A DNA stretch of 64,000 nucleotides from Dactylosporangium aurantiacum (GTDB taxonomy: Bacteria; Actinomycetota; Actinomycetes; Mycobacteriales; Micromonosporaceae), in NCBI RefSeq assembly GCF_000716715.1, contig NZ_JNYJ01000047.1, positions 62,001-126,000 of the forward strand, in the 5' to 3' direction. Shown one piece after another: positions 58,118 through 64,000 of this stretch (position 1 is the stretch's first letter; every line of letters begins with the position of its first letter). A model generated the notes under the pieces. The model did not search any database and had not been told where the DNA came from. It worked only from the letters and a program-made list of their open reading frames with translations. Both the position numbers and the translations under genes were made by a program.

Positions 58118-59215
58118 ATGACCTTGCACGCGCTCGTCCACCGGGTGGTGGACGCGACCCCGCCGACCCGTGACCGCGCCGTGGACGGGCTGCGCGCCCT
58201 CGCGATCGGCGGCGTGGTCCTCGGGCACTGGATGGTGACCGCGCTGGTCACCGACGGCGGCACGGTGCGCGGCGCCAGCCCCCTGCGGTTCCTGCCGCAC
58301 CTGGCGCCGGTGTCGTGGCTGCTGCAGACCCTCGCGGTGTTCTTCCTGGTCGGCGGCTACACGGCGGGGCGGCCCAGAACGGTGCCGTACCGCCGGTGGC
58401 TGGCGGCACGGCTGGCCCGGCTGCTGCGGCCGGTGCCGCCGCTGCTGGCCGTGTGGGCGGTCGTGGCGGGGGTGCTGCTCGCCACGGGCGCCGCCGACCG
58501 GACCGTGCACACCCTGGTCAAGCTGGTGCTGTCGCCGCTGTGGTTCCTGCTGGTCTTCGCCGCGCTGACCGCCGCGGCGCCGCTGGTGGCACGGCTGCAC
58601 TGGCAGTGGCCGCTGAGCGTGGTGGCCGCCGTCGACGTGCTGCGCTTCGGCCCGCTCGGGCCGCAGTGGATCGGCTGGGTCAACCTGGCCGCGGGCTGGC
58701 TGGTGCCGTTCTGCCTCGGCATCGCCTGGTCCCGGGGCACGCTCACCGGCGGCGGGTCCGACCCGGCGGCCGTGCGGCGGACCGGGTGGCGGCTGCTGCT
58801 CGGCGGCGCCGCCGCGACCGTGGTGCTGGTGCGCTGGTTCGGCTACCCGGCGTCGATGGTGGGGGTGCCCGGTGCGGGCCTGTCCAACCTGAACCCGCCG
58901 ACCCTGGCCGCGGTCACGTTCGGCCTGGCCCAGTGCGGGCTGGCGCTGCTGCTGCTCGGGCCGCTGCGGGCGGTGCTGGACAGGCCCCGGGTCTGGGCCG
59001 GCGTGGCGCTGCTGAACCTGTCGGCGATGACCGTGTTCCTGTGGCACCAGACCGCGATGATCGCGGTGACGCTGCTGGTCGACGGTACCCGGCCGGGGCT
59101 GCACACCGTGCCCGACACGCCGGGGTGGATGGCGGCGAGGATCATGTGGCTGCCGGCGTTCGCACTGGTGCTCGCGGCCTGCTGGGCGGCGTTCCACCGG
59201 TTCGAACGCCGGTGA
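58118..59215 (+). CDS. Acyltransferase family 3 membrane protein
   Basis: A 365-residue integral membrane acyltransferase (AT3/OafA-like). About ten helices; RDRAVDGLRALAIGGVVLGHW holds the motif R-x(10)-H with the catalytic His. Such enzymes O-acylate sugars in cell wall, exopolysaccharide or natural products, using acyl-CoA on the inside. Leaderless start from TACGGT 6 nt upstream. It ends just before the palindrome of the LysM-NlpC gene, which is in the same direction; co-transcription is possible. Confidence 0.9.
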   Translation: MTLHALVHRVVDATPPTRDRAVDGLRALAIGGVVLGHWMVTALVTDGGTVRGASPLRFLPHLAPVSWLLQTLAVFFLVGGYTAGRPRTVPYRRWLAARLARLLRPVPPLLAVWAVVAGVLLATGAADRTVHTLVKLVLSPLWFLLVFAALTAAAPLVARLHWQWPLSVVAAVDVLRFGPLGPQWIGWVNLAAGWLVPFCLGIAWSRGTLTGGGSDPAAVRRTGWRLLLGGAAATVVLVRWFGYPASMVGVPGAGLSNLNPPTLAAVTFGLAQCGLALLLLGPLRAVLDRPRVWAGVALLNLSAMTVFLWHQTAMIAVTLLVDGTRPGLHTVPDTPGWMAARIMWLPAFALVLAACWAAFHRFERR

Positions 59216-59223
59216 TGCGAATA

Positions 59224-59248
59224 TTCGGATAAGACGGACTTATCCGAA
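59224..59248. promoter_or_regulatory. Perfect palindrome overlapping the -35 of the LysM-NlpC gene
   Basis: Arms TTCGGATAAG / CTTATCCGAA (10 bp) with ACGGA between. It spans where the -35 would be, given the -10 at 59259-59264. It could be a repressor site for the hydrolase, or a terminator for the acyltransferase gene 8 nt upstream; its low GC for this genome favours an operator. Confidence 0.6.
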
Positions 59249-59258
59249 GAACGCTCGC

Positions 59259-59264
59259 TATGTT
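59259..59264 (+). promoter_or_regulatory. -10 element, leaderless start
   Basis: TATGTT, 6 nt before ATG 59271. Confidence 0.55.
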
Positions 59265-59270
59265 CCGTTC

Positions 59271-59879
59271 ATGGCTTCAGCTTGGCTCAAGGCATCAACC
59301 ATGCTCACCGCGGCCGTCGTCGGGCTCGCGCCGGCGGCGGCCGCCCGGGCGGAACCCGCCCCGCCGCCGGCGGCGCAGACGGTGCTCGTGCAGGCCGGCG
59401 ACACGCTGTGGGGGCTCGCCCGGCGCAACGGCACCACGGTCGCCGAGCTCCAGCGCCTCAACCACCTCGGCACCTCGACGCTGATCAGGATCGGTCAGAC
59501 CCTCATCCTGTCGGAGTCCTCGCGCGCGGCCCGGGTCGCGGTCGCCGTCGCCTACGCCAAGGCGCAGATCGGCAAGCCGTACCGCTTCGCGACGGCGGGA
59601 CCGGAGACGTTCGACTGCTCGGGGCTGGTCATGCGCGCCTGGCAGGCGGCCGGCGTGCGGCTGCCACGGGTCACGTACGACCAGATCAAGGTCGGCCGGC
59701 GGGTGACCCGCGACCAGCTGGAGGCCGGCGACCTGGTCTTCACCAACAACGGCGGGCACGTGATGCTGTACATCGGCGACGGCCAGGTCGTCAACGCCGG
59801 GCACACCGGCGTCACGGTGAGCCAGCAGCCGCTGCCGCGCACGGAGCGGGTGGTGGCGTTCGTCCGCCTGCCGGACTGA
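59271..59879 (+). CDS. Secreted LysM-NlpC/P60 peptidoglycan endopeptidase
   Basis: A 202-residue exported hydrolase. Signal peptide (MLTAAVVGLAPAAAARA) to about residue 27; a LysM domain (VLVQAGDTLWGLARRNGTTV) that binds glycan; then an NlpC/P60 domain with catalytic Cys in TFDCSGLVMRAW, the conserved His in GGHVMLYIG and a following His (NAGHTG). It cleaves D-Glu-DAP-type stem peptides. A palindrome overlaps its promoter. Such enzymes are dangerous when unregulated, so tight control is expected. Confidence 0.95.
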   Translation: MASAWLKASTMLTAAVVGLAPAAAARAEPAPPPAAQTVLVQAGDTLWGLARRNGTTVAELQRLNHLGTSTLIRIGQTLILSESSRAARVAVAVAYAKAQIGKPYRFATAGPETFDCSGLVMRAWQAAGVRLPRVTYDQIKVGRRVTRDQLEAGDLVFTNNGGHVMLYIGDGQVVNAGHTGVTVSQQPLPRTERVVAFVRLPD

Positions 59880-59908
59880 CCCGCGGCGTCAGGACGTCTC
59901 GGTGCGCC

Positions 59909-60262
59909 TCAGCGCGCGGAGACCTCGTCCAGCTGCTGCAGCAGATCGTGCGCGGCCAGCTCGACCGCCTTGTGCCGCCACTCCGAGGCCCGGTACACGC
60001 AGGCGATCAGCCCGCTGCGGTGCACCCGGCGCAGGTCGCCGCAGACGAACGCGTACCGCGCCTTCGTCTCGTCCTTCGCGCCGACGGTCAGCCCGAGGTG
60101 CCAGCGCGCGTACTCCTGCCACGAGTGCCGCTCCAGGTAGGCGTTCTGTTCCTCGGCCTTCGGCTGGGCCGCGCCCCAGTCGCTGTCCAGCACGTACTGG
60201 CGCGCGTCGATCAGCCTGCGGATGTACGCCACCGCTGCCGGGTTCGCCTCGTATTCGGCCAT
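59909..60262 (-). CDS. Conserved hypothetical protein
   Basis: A 117-residue soluble helical protein (AVAYIRRLIDARQYVLDSDW, PKAEEQNAYLERHSWQEYAR, VELAAHDLLQQLD). I do not recognise a named family, though the layout is common in actinomycetes. GGGTAC ends 9 nt before ATG 60262, with GTTT 17 nt further upstream, so a SigB/SigF-type leaderless transcript is likely. The -35 falls inside the left copy of the 41-bp direct repeat. Confidence 0.75.
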   Translation of the reverse strand: MAEYEANPAAVAYIRRLIDARQYVLDSDWGAAQPKAEEQNAYLERHSWQEYARWHLGLTVGAKDETKARYAFVCGDLRRVHRSGLIACVYRASEWRHKAVELAAHDLLQQLDEVSAR

Positions 60263-60271
60263 ACCTGGGCG

Positions 60272-60299
60272 GTACCCGCACCGCGGTCCGCTCAAAACC
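60272..60299 (-). promoter_or_regulatory. SigB/SigF-like promoter
   Basis: On the minus strand GTTT (60298-60295; GGTT one base earlier), a 17-nt spacer and GGGTAC (60277-60272). The -10 ends 9 nt before ATG 60262. Confidence 0.5.
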
Positions 60300-60328
60300 G
60301 GGGCAGCGAGGTGAGCCACCGGGCGATG
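60288..60328 (+). repeat. Left copy of a 41-bp direct repeat flanking the VTC cassette
   Basis: Matches 63760-63800 at 40 of 41 positions (difference at 60296). In the right copy the sequence is the coding 3' end of a HAD-type gene (ARWLTSLPRC); here the same minus-strand reading gives ARWLTSLPRF and a stop, without the rest of the gene. Confidence 0.9.
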
Positions 60329-60448
60329 GCGATGAAGCCCGGCGGCCACCTCCCGTTCATGCGGAGTTCGCACGCTGTTCCAAGGTCGCTCCGAGGTTCG
60401 ACTGGTTGTGTCTGTTTCGTCCTGACCGACCACTGATTGGCGACGACG

Positions 60449-61372
60449 ATGCGATGGCCGTTCGGACGACGTGGTGTGCCGCCGGCTGTCGCCCCCGGCA
60501 CCCCGGCGCCAGAAGGAACCGGGGTCCCGGCGGCCAGCAACGACGACCACGTCGGTCACGCCTTGCGGGCGCCGAGCAAGCTGCACGCGTTCAACCGGTA
60601 CGAGATCAAGTATCTGATGCCGGTCACCGCCCTGCCGGCGTTGCGTGGCGAACTGGACCGGCGCCTGGACCGGGACAGCCACGGTTCGGACGGTGGCTAC
60701 GGGGTGTGGAGCACCTACTACGACACCCGGGACCTGCGGTTCTACTGGGAGAAGATCGAGGGCCTGAAGTTCCGGCGGAAGCTGCGCATCCGGCACTACG
60801 GTGACCGGTTCGGGGTCGGCGACGACACGACCGTGTTCGTGGAGATCAAGCAGCGGGTCAACCGGGTCACGCAGAAGCGGCGGGTCGCGCTGCCGTACGC
60901 ACGGGCCCTCGACCTGTGCGACCGCCGGGACATGGTGGAGCACGAGCCCGGCCAGGGCCCGTTCCTGCAGGAGGTGTTGGGTCTCGTCAACCGCCTCGAT
61001 CTGCGGCCGGTGGCGATGACCGGGTACCAGCGGGAGGCGTTCGTCGGCCGCGGTGCCGAGGCCGGCCTGCGGGTCACGATCGATCAGCGGCTGCGCGGCC
61101 GGGACCGCGACTTCCACCTCGGTGCCGACACCGAGAACCGCCTCATCATCCCCGCCCGGCTCGCCGTCGTGGAGTTCAAGGCCAACGAGCGGGTGCCGTA
61201 CTGGCTCACCGACCTCGCCGCCGAGCTCAACCTGTCCGTCGCGCGGATCTCCAAGTACTGCCAGAGCGTGGAGGCGTACGGCCGTGCCCCACGCTCGATC
61301 TTCCACGTTCCCGACACCGACACCGCCGCCGACCATGACCTCGCTTCCGCCCGAAGCTCGACGAAGGACTGA
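60449..61372 (+). CDS. VTC-domain protein (polyphosphate polymerase-like)
   Basis: A ~307-residue VTC-domain protein, the triphosphate-tunnel fold that makes polyphosphate from ATP in yeast Vtc4. Seen: FNRYEIKYLMPV with the first Arg/Lys pair, YDTRDLRFYWEKIEGLKFRR, KLRIRHYG, VFVEIKQRVNRVTQKRR and VVEFKANERVPYWL; these basic and acidic strands line the tunnel. The first ~45 residues are Pro/Ala-rich and disordered. In bacteria the domain is often next to DUF4956 and CotH genes, as here. ATG 60449 is chosen; no ribosome-binding site is evident, and TTG 60437 is possible. Confidence 0.88.
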   Translation: MRWPFGRRGVPPAVAPGTPAPEGTGVPAASNDDHVGHALRAPSKLHAFNRYEIKYLMPVTALPALRGELDRRLDRDSHGSDGGYGVWSTYYDTRDLRFYWEKIEGLKFRRKLRIRHYGDRFGVGDDTTVFVEIKQRVNRVTQKRRVALPYARALDLCDRRDMVEHEPGQGPFLQEVLGLVNRLDLRPVAMTGYQREAFVGRGAEAGLRVTIDQRLRGRDRDFHLGADTENRLIIPARLAVVEFKANERVPYWLTDLAAELNLSVARISKYCQSVEAYGRAPRSIFHVPDTDTAADHDLASARSSTKD

Positions 61373-61378
61373 TCCCCC

Positions 61379-62056
61379 ATGCCGTTCGAAGTTCAGGACC
61401 TGTCCGGCACGTTCAGCGTCGGTGACATCGCGATCGCGTTGTCCCTGTCGTTCGTGCTCAGCGCGATGATCGGCTGGGTGTACCGGTTCACCCACCGCAA
61501 CGTGTCCTACAGCCAGTCCTACGTGCAGACCCTGGTCATCCTCGGCATGCTGATAGCGCTGATCATGCTGGTGGTCGGGTCGAACATCGCCCGGGCGTTC
61601 GCGCTCGTCGGCGCGCTGTCGGTGGTCCGGTTCCGCAACGCCATCAAGGAGACCCGCGACGTCGGGTTCATCTTCCTGGTCATGGGCGTCGGGATGGCCG
61701 CCGGCACCCGGTTCTACTCCCTGGCCGTCGTCGCCGCGTCGGCGATCAGCCTGATCATCGTGGTGATGTACCGCTTCAACTGGTTCGCCGCCAGCGTCCA
61801 GCGGCAGGTCGTCAAGGTCCAGGTTCCGCCGGACGGGAACTACACCGAGGGCATCCAGGACGTGCTGATCGCCCACACCAGCGAGTTCGAGCTGGTCAGC
61901 ATCGAGTCGATCCGCGGCGGCGCGCTCAGCGAGTTGATGTACACGGTGCGGCTGAAGAAGGGCACCGAGCCCGGCCGGCTGATCACCGCACTCGGTGAGC
62001 GCACCGGCGGGCAGCGGGTCACGGTCCTGACCGGTTACGACCAGACGGACCTGTGA
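61379..62056 (+). CDS. DUF4956 membrane protein
   Basis: A 225-residue membrane protein of the DUF4956 family with about four helices (IALSLSFVLSAMIGWVYRF; TLVILGMLIALIMLVVGSNI; FIFLVMGVGMAAGTRFYSLA; AASAISLIIVVMYRF) and a C-terminal soluble domain. The block RAFALVGALSVVRFRNAIKE is diagnostic. It starts 6 nt after the VTC gene and overlaps the CotH gene, so the three are translated together. It probably forms the membrane part of a polyphosphate- or phosphotransfer-linked complex. Confidence 0.9.
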   Translation: MPFEVQDLSGTFSVGDIAIALSLSFVLSAMIGWVYRFTHRNVSYSQSYVQTLVILGMLIALIMLVVGSNIARAFALVGALSVVRFRNAIKETRDVGFIFLVMGVGMAAGTRFYSLAVVAASAISLIIVVMYRFNWFAASVQRQVVKVQVPPDGNYTEGIQDVLIAHTSEFELVSIESIRGGALSELMYTVRLKKGTEPGRLITALGERTGGQRVTVLTGYDQTDL

Positions 62057-63654
62057 TGCGCCGCCGGCTGCTGCTGCACAGGATCCCGGTCCGAATACGG
62101 CACTACTGGAAGCTGCTCGCAGTCTGCGCCGCGTTCCTCGTCGCGTGCGCGGTGGTGTTCAGCACCGTGCGGGTCGCGCCGCTGGTCACCAGTACCAGCG
62201 ACAACGACGGCGACCAGATCGTGCAGGACATCGTCGGGACCACCGACCTCTTCGACGAGACCAAGGCCCACACGATCACGCTGACCTTCAAGGACGCCGA
62301 CTACCAGCGGCTCCTCGACGAGTTCTGGGACGAGGGCGAGAAGGAGTTCCTCGAGGCCGACATCACCATCGACGGCACCCGGGTCGAGAGCGTCGGCATC
62401 CGGCTCAAGGGCAACTCGACGCTGTCCGGGCTGACCCGCAACGGCCAGTCCCGGCCCGGCGGGTTCGGTCCCGGTGGTCAGCGCGGTGGTCAAGGTGCCG
62501 GTCCGGGCGGGCAACTGCCGCAGCGCGACGGCGGCGCCAACGGCTTTCCCGGTGGCGGCTTTCCAGGAGGCGGCGCCAGGCCCGGTGGCGGGTTCGGGAT
62601 GGCGTCGTTGAAGGCGGAGGAGCCGGAGACGCTGCCGTGGCTGATCCGGTTCGACGAGTTCGCCGACGGCCGCCGGTACCAGGGCCACCGTGAGATCGCC
62701 GTGCGCGTCGCCGGCTTCGGTGGCGGGTCGACGGTGCTCAACGAGGCCGTGTCGCTCAATGTCCTCGCCAAGGCCGGGCAGACCGCGCAGCGGTACGCGT
62801 ACACAAGCTTCACTGTCAACGACCGGCCGACCACGGCCCGGCTCATCGTCGAGCACCCGGACGAGGACTTCGCCGAGTCGCTCGGTGATTCCGGGGTGCT
62901 GTACAAGAGCCTGGCCACAGGATCGTTCACCGACCAGGGCGACGACCCCACCGCGTACGCCGACGACTTCAAGCAGATCACCAAGAAGGGCAGTCAGGAC
63001 CTCCAACCGGTCATCAACCTGATCAAGTGGGTGACCAGCGCCGGCGATGCCGAGTTCGACAAGCACCTCGGCGACCACGTCGACGTCGCGTCGTTCGCCC
63101 GGTACGTCTCGGCGCAGAACCTGCTGCTCAACTCCGACGACATGGCCGGACCCGGCCGCAACTACTACCTGTGGTACGACCTGAAGACCAAGAAGTTCTC
63201 TGTCGTCGGCTGGGACTACAACCTGTCCTTCTCCGGCAGCGCCACCACCGGCCCACACGAGACCACCTCCATGGGTGGCGGCCGCTTCCCCGGCGGCGGC
63301 AACGGCGGAGACTTCCAGCCACCGGCCGGCATGCGACTGCCCGACGGCATGCAGCCGCCTGCGGGTATGGGGGGCGTCATGGGCGGGCGCGGGATGGGCG
63401 GCCACAAGCTCAAGGAACGCTTCCTGGCCAGCACGGCGTTCACTTCGACCTACGACGACGCCTACCGCACGCTGTACAAGAAGATCTACGCCGGCGCCGA
63501 CGCGCTGAACATCCTCGACGGCATCACCAAGGTCCTCGGCACCGTCAGAGGCAACAACGCCGACAAGACCAGGTCCGACGCCGAAACGCTGCGCAACCTC
63601 ATCGTGCAGCGCACCGAACACCTCGCCGGCGACAGCGTCATCACCGGCGCCTGA
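62056..63654 (+). CDS. CotH-kinase-family protein
   Basis: A 532-residue membrane-anchored protein. An N-terminal helix (LLAVCAAFLVACAVVFSTVR) tethers an extracytoplasmic CotH-like kinase domain: VGIRLKGNST near the start, LPWLIRFDEFADGRRYQGHR, FARYVSAQNLLLNSDD, NYYLWYDLKTKKFSVVGWDY (nucleotide/metal region with Asp) and a C-terminal helical part. CotH phosphorylates spore-coat proteins in Bacillus. Two Gly/Pro-rich loops (PGGFGPGGQRGGQG; FPGGGNGGDF) interrupt the fold. ATG 62056 overlaps the preceding stop by one base; GTG 62053 is an alternative. Confidence 0.9.
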   Translation: MRRRLLLHRIPVRIRHYWKLLAVCAAFLVACAVVFSTVRVAPLVTSTSDNDGDQIVQDIVGTTDLFDETKAHTITLTFKDADYQRLLDEFWDEGEKEFLEADITIDGTRVESVGIRLKGNSTLSGLTRNGQSRPGGFGPGGQRGGQGAGPGGQLPQRDGGANGFPGGGFPGGGARPGGGFGMASLKAEEPETLPWLIRFDEFADGRRYQGHREIAVRVAGFGGGSTVLNEAVSLNVLAKAGQTAQRYAYTSFTVNDRPTTARLIVEHPDEDFAESLGDSGVLYKSLATGSFTDQGDDPTAYADDFKQITKKGSQDLQPVINLIKWVTSAGDAEFDKHLGDHVDVASFARYVSAQNLLLNSDDMAGPGRNYYLWYDLKTKKFSVVGWDYNLSFSGSATTGPHETTSMGGGRFPGGGNGGDFQPPAGMRLPDGMQPPAGMGGVMGGRGMGGHKLKERFLASTAFTSTYDDAYRTLYKKIYAGADALNILDGITKVLGTVRGNNADKTRSDAETLRNLIVQRTEHLAGDSVITGA

Positions 63655-63664
63655 CCGATCAGCC

Positions 63665-63705
63665 CCGCGGACCCACGGCCAGCACCACCGGTTGCGGGTC
63701 CGCGG
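63665..63705 (+). terminator. Terminator of the VTC-DUF4956-CotH operon
   Basis: Perfect 10-bp arms CCGCGGACCC / GGGTCCGCGG with a 21-nt loop, 10 nt after the stop. Confidence 0.65.
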
Positions 63706-63759
63706 CGGCGTGCCACGCGGCCGCCCGAGTTCCCGCCGCGGCGAACGCCACCGGAGGGA

Positions 63760-63800
63760 CCGCTCAACACCGGGGCAGCGAGGTGAGCCACCGGGCGATG
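63760..63800 (+). repeat. Right copy of the 41-bp direct repeat
   Basis: Matches 60288-60328 (40/41). It lies at the end of the HAD-type gene, including its stop codon and last ~10 codons. Confidence 0.9.
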
Positions 63801-64000
63801 ACGGTGACGTCGTCGCGGGTCAGCCCGCGGCCCGGGTCGACGGCGTGCAGCAACGCCGGTCCGGGGTGGTGCGCGGCGACCCAGTCCCGGTCGGCGGCGC
63901 CGATCTCGTCGTCGACCCAGACGAACGGCCGCCCGGCCGCCCAGGCCAGCAGCCCGCGCGTCTTCCAGTGCACCGGCCCCGCGGCGTCCTCGTCGGGCCA
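63764..64000 (-). CDS. HAD-domain-containing protein, C-terminal part (partial)
   Basis: The last 78 codons of a gene that continues beyond the right edge. KTRGLLAWAAGRPFVWVDDE and DWVAAHHPGPALLHAVDPGR fit the actinobacterial 'HAD domain-containing' family, where the VDDE acidic pair is the motif IV metal site. Its 3' end is one copy of the 41-bp repeat that brackets the VTC cassette, so the cassette lies immediately downstream of it. Confidence 0.7.
   Translation of the reverse strand, partial: WPDEDAAGPVHWKTRGLLAWAAGRPFVWVDDEIGAADRDWVAAHHPGPALLHAVDPGRGLTRDDVTVIARWLTSLPRC

Noticed and set aside
1..64000. tRNA, rRNA, CRISPR arrays, insertion sequences
   Set aside because: Looked for and not seen; the tandem arrays at 47095 and 47389 lack spacer structure and cas genes.

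Overview
The window is very GC-rich DNA (visibly above 70 %) with strong G/C third-position bias, many GTG starts, 4-nt GTGA stop/start overlaps and leaderless promoters. Gene content (SigE-type ECF factor, PAS-GAF-SpoIIE phosphatase, STAND/WD40 regulator, FDH with NrfD, VTC/DUF4956/CotH cassette, DUF1996 protein) fits a soil actinomycete, most likely of the Micromonosporaceae; that placement is inference. No rRNA, tRNA, CRISPR array or intact transposon was seen.

Layout. 1-6.3 kb: end of a TetR-type regulator, a very large trypsin-STAND-TPR protein (defence-like or signalling architecture) and a divergent unknown gene. 6.3-13 kb: a GNAT-like protein, a zinc-ribbon protein and a four-gene formate dehydrogenase operon. 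13-24 kb: small acidic proteins, an SRPBCC protein, a lipoprotein, a two-domain metallopeptidase whose second half has lost its catalytic motif, an HTH-STAND-WD40 protein, a GGDEF/EAL protein, an MFS remnant and WrbA. 24-35 kb: GlgX, a GCS2-type ligase, a secreted subtilase with a tryptophan-repeat tail, a SpoIIE-type phosphatase, and an ECF sigma factor coupled to a membrane beta-propeller. 35-49 kb: a NarK-like MFS protein, an SDR remnant, a HAD/LysR divergent pair with two LysR boxes, a pectate lyase with a LacI-type operator in its promoter, an MTHFR-like/APH pair, and many small conserved genes. 49-60 kb: DUF427, a membrane-tethered Hsp70-like protein, an HTH protein, a PfkB kinase, a proline-repeat membrane protein, a DUF1996 protein, a PLP lyase, an acyltransferase and a LysM-NlpC/P60 hydrolase. 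60-64 kb: a VTC-DUF4956-CotH cassette flanked by 41-bp direct repeats.

Regulation is the strongest cross-cutting signal. Several genes (FDH operon, small acidic proteins, glgX, GCS2 ligase, and probably the cupin and the gene at 60262) have GNNT-N14-17-GGGTA(G/C) promoters of the SigB/SigF type, suggesting one stress or stationary-phase regulon. A second set of genes has TANNNT about 6 nt before the start codon, implying leaderless mRNAs from a housekeeping-type promoter. Starts below were chosen from Shine-Dalgarno sequences, coupling overlaps or these leaderless promoters.

All functions are read from motifs by eye; no searches were run.
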